Assembly: GCA_003449495.1 (NCBI GenBank)
Contig: DMHJ01000252.1
Location: 14,469 to 21,876 of the forward strand
Source of the DNA: Clostridiales bacterium UBA8153
Lineage (GTDB): Bacteria; Bacillota; Sulfobacillia; UBA8153
DNA length: 7,408 nucleotides
Reading direction: 5' to 3'
The position numbers and the translations under genes were made by a program. This document shows, in pieces, positions 1 through 4,551 of this stretch. The stretch's first letter is position 1. Every line of letters starts with the position of its first letter. The notes beneath the pieces were generated by a model. It was not told the DNA's origin, made no database searches, and worked only from the letters and a program-made list of their open reading frames with translations.

Positions 1-74
1 CCGGGCCTGCCACCATGGCATCATGTCAGCCACCACGATGCTGCCGCTCTGGGCGGGCCGGGCAGGGACACGGC

Positions 75-112
75 GCCCGGATGATAATCTCCATCATCCT
101 AATGATCCGGGC
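75..112. repeat. Imperfect inverted repeat (11-nt arms)
   Basis: The arms GCCCGGATGAT (75-85) and ATGATCCGGGC (102-112) pair with one mismatch around a 16-nt loop. A competing inner hairpin, GATGAT/ATCATC, lies inside. The repeat sits just beyond the 3' end of the minus-strand LysM relic, so it could be what remains of its terminator. No T-tract follows on either strand, so I do not call a terminator. Confidence 0.4.
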
Positions 113-121
113 CGGTGCGGC

Positions 122-302
122 CGGCGGCAGGACCCCAAGGCAGCGGGGGACGCAGATGACAGTGGCTTCGGCGCACTGGGGGTTGGCAGCCAAGAGCTGG
201 GCTACGGTGCGGCCGTACCGGCGCCCGATCGAGGAAGAGGCTGTCGCCGGCACGCCCGGCGTAGGGGAAGCCGGAACACGGCGGTGGTGGCGGAGGGGGG
301 TG
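122..302 (-). pseudogene. Decayed LysM-domain protein remnant, one frameshift
   Basis: Read on the minus strand from 302, the sequence gives His, seven prolines (299-279), then CSGFPY, AGRAGDSLFL. This is the usual proline linker followed by the start of a LysM domain (Y-x-V-x-x-GD(S/T)L-x-x-I). Near 228-231 one extra base breaks the frame. Dropping it, the reading goes straight on as IGRRYGRTVAQLLAANPQ and then CAEATVICVP, matching the LysM consensus of ARRYG, TxxxLLxANP and a final (L/V)I.x..Q.L.(I/V)P. LysM modules of about 45 residues bind N-acetylglucosamine in peptidoglycan or chitin and are common in wall hydrolases and spore-coat proteins. I found no start codon or signal peptide upstream, and the conserved GQ near the end reads PR. 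The piece looks like an isolated, dead domain. A sequencing error could explain the single indel, but not the missing remainder of the gene. Confidence 0.68.
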
Positions 303-582
303 AATGCCCTCCCCGGGGGTAGGGCTACGGCTGTGGCATCTGGTGTGGACAGGTTTCCCGTCCTTTCCGTGGCCGGAATCTACCCCAAGGTATGCCGGAT
401 AGGTGGCGGCGGTCTCCCAGGCCGGGCGGCCGGAGGGTTGCCGGCCGGGAGAAGGGGTCCGCCGCGGCGGCGAGCCCCGCCCGGGCGGAACATGCCAGGT
501 CTTCCCGCAGTGTGCCCGCGGGAGCGGGCCAATCCCATGCAGAGAGGAGTCGAAGCCTGGTCAGGGGAGGCCGGCGGTGCTA
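303..582. other. Intergenic stretch without a recognisable gene
   Basis: All six frames are open for long runs because of the high GC content, but the translations are rich in Arg, Gly, Pro and Ala with no motif I recognise. I saw no convincing sigma-70 promoter for the downstream amidase. Two perfect 12-nt GC palindromes occur, CCGCCGCGGCGG at 459-470 and CCGCCCGGGCGG at 477-488, with centres 18 nt apart. A purine-rich AGGGGAGG at 563-570 is the best Shine-Dalgarno-like string, but it lies 16 nt before the first ATG of the amidase. Confidence 0.5.
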
Positions 583-610
583 GTTCATGGCAGTGAGACC
601 AGGCGAGTTC

Positions 611-1900
611 ATGGCACGCCAGACGGTGTTTGTGGACACTTTTACCGATGGAGTATTGCGGCCGGACGGGCCCATGCTGGGACCGGTCCGGGATGGAGGG
701 TGCATCGTGGCCTTGACCGCCCCCGGGTGCTGGGGGCCCATGATCACCCCGGCCTTGCGGGGCGGGCATGAGGTCACCCAGCCCGTGGCCGTGGAGGGAG
801 CGCAGGTGGGCGATGCCATTGCCCTGCTGGTGCAGGAGCTGGCGGTGGTTTCCGGCGCGGCTGCCTCTGGCACCGATGCCCCGGTGGCCGGGCGCTTTCT
901 CGGCGATCCCTACGTGGCCGCTCGCTGCGGGTCATGCGGCACGCTGTACCCGGCTACCCGGGTAGCGGGAACCGGACCGGGTGCAGTGCTCTGCGCCGGC
1001 TGTGGCGCGGAGGCCTCGCCCTTCCGGCTTACCCACGGGTACACCATGGTGTTCGACCCCAGGCGGCGAGTCGGGCTGACCCTGGGACCCGGGGAGGCCG
1101 AGGCCGTGGCGGCCCAAGCGCGCTACTGGGCGGCCGTGCCTGAAGGTTCGGTGCAGAACCCCATCCTGCTGTTCGGTCCGAGCCAGCTGGCCGGTCTGGG
1201 CACCCGGCTACGACCGTTCTTGGGGCAACTGGGCACTACGCCGGCGGTGACCATGCCCGACTCGCACAACGCAGGCGATTTTGGCGCCTTCCTGGTGGGG
1301 GCCCCCCACGAGTTCGCCCTCCGCGCCGAGCAGCTGGTGCACCGGACCGACGGTCACCTGGACGTGGATGCGGTGCGGGCGGGAGCCATCCTGGTCTGCC
1401 CGGTCAAAGTGCCGGGGGGAGGCGTGTATGCCGGAGACATGCATGCCCTGCAGGGTGATGGCGAAGTGGCCGGACATACCGCCGACGTATCCGGCCGGGT
1501 CACCCTGGAGGTGCGGGTCATCAAAGGGCTGGACATCGATGGTCCCGTGCTGTTCCCGGTCCCGGAAGACCTGCCCTACCTGGCGCGGCCCCTCACTTCC
1601 GTTGAGCGACGGGAGCTGGAGGCGGTGGCCCGGCGGGTGGGAGCTGGAAGCATCGAGGACTCCGTACCCATCTCCGTCATCGGCACCGGGGTGGACCTCA
1701 ACGCCGCTACGGCCAACGGCCTGGAGCGGGCGGCGTCCCTGCTCGAGCTGGAAGTGGCCGAGGTGAGGAACCGCGCCACCATCGCCGGTGCCATCGAGAT
1801 CGGCCGGCTTCCAGGCGTGGTACAGGTGACTTTCCGGGCCCCACGGGACCGGGTTGAGCGGGCCGGCCTAGGCGAGTTGGCCAGAGAGCTGTACCCGTGA
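611..1900 (+). CDS. Acetamidase/formamidase family amidohydrolase
   Basis: A 429-residue enzyme of the FmdA/AmdA family, which hydrolyses short amides such as formamide or acetamide to the carboxylate and ammonia in the cytoplasm. Family signatures, numbered from the ATG at 611: PDSHNAGDFG at 216-225, then GGGVYAGDMHALQGDGE ending at Glu285 and AGHTADV just after. Its Asp276, His278, Asp283, Glu285 and His290 are the likely metal-site and catalytic cluster. Between the N-terminal beta part and the rest lies an insert with Cys106, Cys109, Cys128 and Cys131, a zinc-ribbon-like arrangement that is an extra on the basic fold. An in-frame ATG at 587 would add eight residues. I prefer 611 because MARQTVFVDTFTDGVL looks like the natural family N-terminus, but neither start has a strong Shine-Dalgarno. 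The gene stands alone, with no transporter or regulator alongside. Natural substrate is unknown; the family call is firm. Confidence 0.93.
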   Translation: MARQTVFVDTFTDGVLRPDGPMLGPVRDGGCIVALTAPGCWGPMITPALRGGHEVTQPVAVEGAQVGDAIALLVQELAVVSGAAASGTDAPVAGRFLGDPYVAARCGSCGTLYPATRVAGTGPGAVLCAGCGAEASPFRLTHGYTMVFDPRRRVGLTLGPGEAEAVAAQARYWAAVPEGSVQNPILLFGPSQLAGLGTRLRPFLGQLGTTPAVTMPDSHNAGDFGAFLVGAPHEFALRAEQLVHRTDGHLDVDAVRAGAILVCPVKVPGGGVYAGDMHALQGDGEVAGHTADVSGRVTLEVRVIKGLDIDGPVLFPVPEDLPYLARPLTSVERRELEAVARRVGAGSIEDSVPISVIGTGVDLNAATANGLERAASLLELEVAEVRNRATIAGAIEIGRLPGVVQVTFRAPRDRVERAGLGELARELYP

Positions 1901-2492
1901 CCGCGGGATGAGCGGACGGGCAGGAGTGGCAGCTCACGCCATGGCATGATGGCCAACCCGGTCGCCGCCGGGGAGAGGGCGAGGCACCGGTGCCCGGATC
2001 GACGACCGGAGCACGCCCGCCGGGCGGTCCGGCCGCAGTGGGGTCCGCCCCATGTTGCCGGTGGCTGCCGACTATGGCCTATCCGGCTGGAGCCGGTTCC
2101 CGCCCCACAGTTCGACACCACCCCGGGCGGGTGGGACTCAAAGGTCGAGGCCTAATGCCGCCGGCGGCGCTAGGCCTCGATGTGCTGGCGTGGTTGACCC
2201 CAGACCGTCACCGGCCGGTCCCCTCTCCGGCCGAAGGGCAATAGTGCAGCGCCGGCCTGCATCCGGCCCCGGCCGGACCTCCCCCAGCGCCCCGCCGGCT
2301 GCCCGGCGTCGCCACCGCCCCTTCCCCAGTTGTCATCAAACCGTGCCCAAGCCTGGGCGGAAGCTGGACCATGGTCGGTCCAACCACGTTAGGCCAAGAG
2401 TATGGCGCTGCCGCAGGTTGGCATCTCCTGGCTCACGCATCCCTAGCTGGAGTCACCGGGCCGGGTGAGCAGGACACAATTTCCAAGTTTTT
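1901..2492. other. Long intergenic region before the dcw operon
   Basis: About 590 nt with no gene I can identify. Open frames on both strands are low-complexity Arg/Pro/Gly translations. A 41-codon ORF from the ATG at 2371 to the TGA at 2494-2496 ends inside the T-tract; it resembles nothing I know and has only a weak GGAAG upstream. No T-tailed terminator follows the amidase. Structured elements here are the hairpin at 2145-2180 (separate entry), a TGGACC/GGTCCA stem at 2365-2382 overlapping the palindrome GACCATGGTC, and a TCACC/GGTGA stem at 2453-2468. The relics found elsewhere in this window suggest this stretch may also be decayed coding DNA, but I could not read any. Confidence 0.5.
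2145..2180. repeat. Strong 36-nt hairpin
   Basis: The arms TCGAGGCCTA (2145-2154) and TAGGCCTCGA (2171-2180) are perfectly complementary over 10 nt. Between them lies the 12-nt palindrome GCCGCCGGCGGC (2157-2168), which extends the fold into a nearly continuous cruciform. No run of T follows on either strand, so it is not a classical Rho-independent terminator. It could be a transcript-end structure after the amidase, a protein-binding palindrome, or a small repeat element. Confidence 0.6.
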
Positions 2493-2533
2493 TTGACAGC
2501 GGACGTAAGTGGGGCAGGAGTTTGCAAAACTCC
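2488..2533 (+). promoter_or_regulatory. Candidate promoter/operator region of the dcw operon
   Basis: A seven-T run (2488-2494) leads into a perfect -35 hexamer TTGACA at 2493-2498. At the expected 16-18 nt spacing no good -10 hexamer is present. That position is instead covered by the palindrome GGAGTTT-GCA-AAACTCC (2517-2533), whose 7-nt arms match perfectly. The layout is that of an operator overlapping a weak promoter, or of a short leader hairpin. The -35 box may be chance in this unusually AT-rich patch. Confidence 0.35.
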
Positions 2534-2552
2534 GGCGAAGGACCCCTCTGAA

Positions 2553-2567
2553 TGGGTGATTGTGGGT
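2553..2567 (+). promoter_or_regulatory. Candidate MraZ-binding repeats (two TGGGT boxes)
   Basis: TGGGT at 2553-2557 and TGGGT at 2563-2567 are separated by exactly 5 nt, 22 nt before the mraZ start. In Escherichia coli, MraZ autoregulates its operon by binding TGGGN direct repeats with 5-nt spacers. Continuing the 10-nt register, 2573-2577 (GGGAG) and 2583-2587 (CCGGG) match only partly and overlap the ribosome-binding region. The match supports autoregulation by inference from spacing and position. Confidence 0.5.
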
Positions 2568-2570
2568 CAG

Positions 2571-2577
2571 AAGGGAG
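2571..2577 (+). promoter_or_regulatory. Ribosome-binding site deciding the mraZ start
   Basis: AAGGGAG lies 11 nt before the GTG at 2589. It supports that GTG over any longer reading of the open frame, which extends back to about 2493. The GTG also places the protein start where MraZ proteins normally begin. Confidence 0.6.
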
Positions 2578-2588
2578 CACGACCGGGA

Positions 2589-3047
2589 GTGCTCAAAGGC
2601 ACGTATTATCACACGCTCGACGAAAAAGGCCGCCTAATCATGCCTTCCCGGTTCCGGGAGCTGTTCTCTCCGTGGTTTGTGCTTACGCGTGGCCTGGAGG
2701 GGTGCCTCTTTGCCTACACCTTCCGCCAGTGGGATGTAGTGGTGGGCCAACTCCCCCACGAACCGTTCGCCAGTGCGCAAGCTCGCGCTTTTACCAGGGT
2801 CTTTCTTGCCGGTGCCGTCGACTGCCAGTTAGATCGCCAGGGGCGAGTCTTGATTCCCAATTATCTCATGGACCATGCCGGATTGTCTAGGGAGAAGGAA
2901 TGTGCGGTCGTCGGCCAGCAGGATCGGCTGGAGATTTGGGACCGGCAGCGCTGGCGGGAATATGAAGAGCAGGCCATGGGCAATTACGAGTCACTGGCCG
3001 AGTCCATGGGCCGGAACAAGGTCAAGGCGGCGGGCGATGCAGGTTGA
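2589..3047 (+). CDS. mraZ: Transcriptional regulator MraZ
   Basis: A 152-residue protein starting at GTG 2589 (MLKGTYYHTLDEKGRLIMPS), the usual length and N-terminus of MraZ. It has two SpoVT/AbrB-like halves, each with the family's DxxxR loop: D11-EKG-R15 followed by LIMPSRFRE, and D82-RQG-R86 followed by VLIPNYL. MraZ forms rings that bind repeated DNA boxes upstream of its own gene and tunes expression of the division and cell-wall cluster. Two such boxes are visible just upstream. It is the first gene of the operon; its TGA stop (3045-3047) overlaps the TTG start of rsmH, which implies translational coupling. The open frame upstream of the GTG is not homologous-looking and is taken as leader. 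Confidence 0.97.
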   Translation: MLKGTYYHTLDEKGRLIMPSRFRELFSPWFVLTRGLEGCLFAYTFRQWDVVVGQLPHEPFASAQARAFTRVFLAGAVDCQLDRQGRVLIPNYLMDHAGLSREKECAVVGQQDRLEIWDRQRWREYEEQAMGNYESLAESMGRNKVKAAGDAG

Positions 3048-3991
3048 GCGAGTATCACATTCCAGTGATGCTTCGGGAAGTTCTGGCCCACCTGAAACCC
3101 GAACGGGGCGGCATCTTCGTAGACGGAACGGTGGGAGGCGGGGGCCACGCCGAGGCCCTGCTGGAGGAGGGCCCCGGTCTGTGCCTGGTGGCCCTGGATA
3201 GGGATGCCTCGGCCATTGCCGCCAGCCGCCGGCGCTTGTACCGGTTCGGGTCCCGGGTAACGCTGATCCATGCGGACTATCGAGATCTAACGGAGGTCCT
3301 GGCGGGATTAGGTATCGACGGTATCGCCGGGTTCCTCCTGGATTTGGGGGTGTCCTCTCATCAACTGGACAGTCCGGAGCGCGGTTTCTCCTACCAGCAT
3401 CCGGCTCCGCTGGACATGCGGATGGATGTGAGAGAGCCCATGACCGCCGCAGGGCTGGTCAACAGCGCCACCGAGCAGGAATTGGCACACCTGATCGCCA
3501 CTTTCGGGGAGGAAAGGTGGGCGCGCCGCATCGCCCGGCAGCTGGTGGCACGCCGGCAGGAGGGTCCACTGGAGACCACCGTGGACCTGGTCGAGGCCAT
3601 CAAGGCGGCCATACCCGCCCGGGCCCGACGGGACGGGCCGCATCCGGCACGGCGGACTTTCCAGGCGTTGCGCATCGCCGTCAACCAGGAGCTGTCCGGA
3701 CTGGAAAATGTCATACATGACGGCATCGACGCCCTGGTACCCGGCGGCCGCGCGTGTATCCTCGCCTTTCACTCCCTGGAGGATCGCGCCGTCAAGCACG
3801 TGTTCCGGCAGCGGGCCGGTGCCTGCGCCTGCCCGCCGGGCCTGCCTGCGTGTGCCTGTGGAGCTAGGGCGGACGTGACCATCCTTACCCCCCGGGCGCG
3901 CCGGCCCGGCCAGGAGGAGATCGAAGGCAACCCGCGTTCTCGCAGCGTGAGGCTGCGGGCCGTTGAGAAGTTGGCGGGTTCTAGGCCGTAA
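3044..3991 (+). CDS. rsmH: 16S rRNA (cytosine(1402)-N(4))-methyltransferase RsmH
   Basis: A 315-residue S-adenosylmethionine-dependent methyltransferase (also called MraW) that modifies C1402 in the decoding centre of 16S rRNA. It starts at TTG with MSEYHIPVMLREVL, typical of RsmH. The SAM-binding loop is DGTVGGGGHAEALL at 27-40, followed by VALDRDASA at 49-57, HADYRDL at 77-82, and GFLLDLGVSSHQLD at 96-109 leading into ERGFSY and PLDMRMD. Later family blocks are RRTFQALRIAVNQEL (203-217), FHSLEDR (242-248) and NPRSRSVRLRAVE (296-308). A short cysteine cluster, CACPPGLPACACG at 261-273, resembles the CxCPP...CxCG stretch seen in many RsmH proteins of Gram-positive bacteria. The start overlaps the mraZ stop (TTGA) with no strong Shine-Dalgarno, so initiation probably depends on ribosomes finishing mraZ. 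Confidence 0.98.
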   Translation: MSEYHIPVMLREVLAHLKPERGGIFVDGTVGGGGHAEALLEEGPGLCLVALDRDASAIAASRRRLYRFGSRVTLIHADYRDLTEVLAGLGIDGIAGFLLDLGVSSHQLDSPERGFSYQHPAPLDMRMDVREPMTAAGLVNSATEQELAHLIATFGEERWARRIARQLVARRQEGPLETTVDLVEAIKAAIPARARRDGPHPARRTFQALRIAVNQELSGLENVIHDGIDALVPGGRACILAFHSLEDRAVKHVFRQRAGACACPPGLPACACGARADVTILTPRARRPGQEEIEGNPRSRSVRLRAVEKLAGSRP

Positions 3992-3996
3992 GGAGG
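3991..3996 (+). promoter_or_regulatory. Shine-Dalgarno site for the ftsL-like gene
   Basis: A consensus AGGAGG begins on the last base of the rsmH TAA stop and lies 9 nt before the ATG at 4006. It is the strongest ribosome-binding site in the window. Confidence 0.75.
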
Positions 3997-4005
3997 GCCA
4001 ATAAC

Positions 4006-4503
4006 ATGATGGTGGCTAGGCTACCGGCGTACCATCGCCGGACCCAGGTCAGGAGGCGCCGGGCCCGGTCGAGCGCTCGCGCCGGCACCATCTGGAGCCG
4101 GCATCCGGAGTACGTGGCCATCCTGCTCTTGGCCGGATGCGCCCTGATGGGGCTGGCACTGGTAGCACTGCCCGCCAACACCATGGCCGCCAGCTACGAG
4201 ATGGCGTCATTGCGCGCCCGACTCAGCCTTCTCCAGCAGGAAGTCTCTGGGCTGGAGATGCAACTGGCCGCTCTGGAGTCCCTGGAGCGCATCGATCGCA
4301 TCGCCCGGGAGCAGTTGGGCATGCGGGAACCCGCCCAGGTGAGACTCCTACCCGTCGAGGAGGCCAGGCCCTTAGTCTTGGCCGGCCCGGACCTCTGGCA
4401 GCCCGAAGATGCAGGACCCTGGGAGACCCTGGCCTCGCGCGTGCGCGCCCTGATTGCCCGGGCGGTGGTGGGACGGCCGGTCCAGGCGGGTCCCGGCAGG
4501 TAG
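4006..4503 (+). CDS. ftsL: FtsL-like cell division protein (membrane coiled coil)
   Basis: A 165-residue bitopic membrane protein in the ftsL position between rsmH and the PBP gene. The N-terminus (1-35) is very basic, matching a cytoplasmic tail, with RRTQVRRRRARSSAR at 11-25. One hydrophobic segment spans about 36-56. A coiled coil follows at about 62-97 (SLRARLSLLQQEVSGLEMQL), then ERIDRIAREQLGMREPA at 94-110, the hallmark end of the FtsL/DivIC fold (I..IA.E.LGM..P). FtsL joins DivIB/FtsQ and DivIC/FtsB in the divisome and helps activate septal peptidoglycan synthesis. About 45 residues after the LGM motif exceed the usual FtsL length and show no recognised domain. Sequence identity in this family is low, so the call rests on topology, the LGM motif and gene order. 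Two adjacent ATG codons (4006, 4009) leave the start uncertain by one residue. Confidence 0.9.
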   Translation: MMVARLPAYHRRTQVRRRRARSSARAGTIWSRHPEYVAILLLAGCALMGLALVALPANTMAASYEMASLRARLSLLQQEVSGLEMQLAALESLERIDRIAREQLGMREPAQVRLLPVEEARPLVLAGPDLWQPEDAGPWETLASRVRALIARAVVGRPVQAGPGR

Positions 4504-4551
4504 CTTCCGCAAGGGTAGCGGTAGGTGATCCATGCAGAGAGGATAGAACCC

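Noticed and set aside
15..596. Long plus-strand open frame (193 codons) at the left edge
   Set aside because: The translation is low-complexity Arg/Gly/Pro/Ala with no motif, and it overlaps the minus-strand LysM relic. Open frames of this length are expected by chance at this GC content.
2052..2468. 138-codon plus-strand ORF in the amidase-mraZ gap
   Set aside because: Composition is dominated by Arg, Pro, Ser and Ala with no domain, and it spans the strong hairpin. Treated as chance.
2453..2494. Possible Rho-independent terminator: TCACC/GGTGA stem followed by a T-run
   Set aside because: The stem is only 5 nt and the T-run starts about 20 nt after it, too far for an intrinsic terminator.
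2371..2496. 41-codon ORF starting MVGPTTLGQEYG and ending in the T-tract before mraZ
   Set aside because: It has a sensible amino-acid mix but only a weak ribosome site, no recognised family, and overlaps the TTGACA box. Not enough to call a gene.
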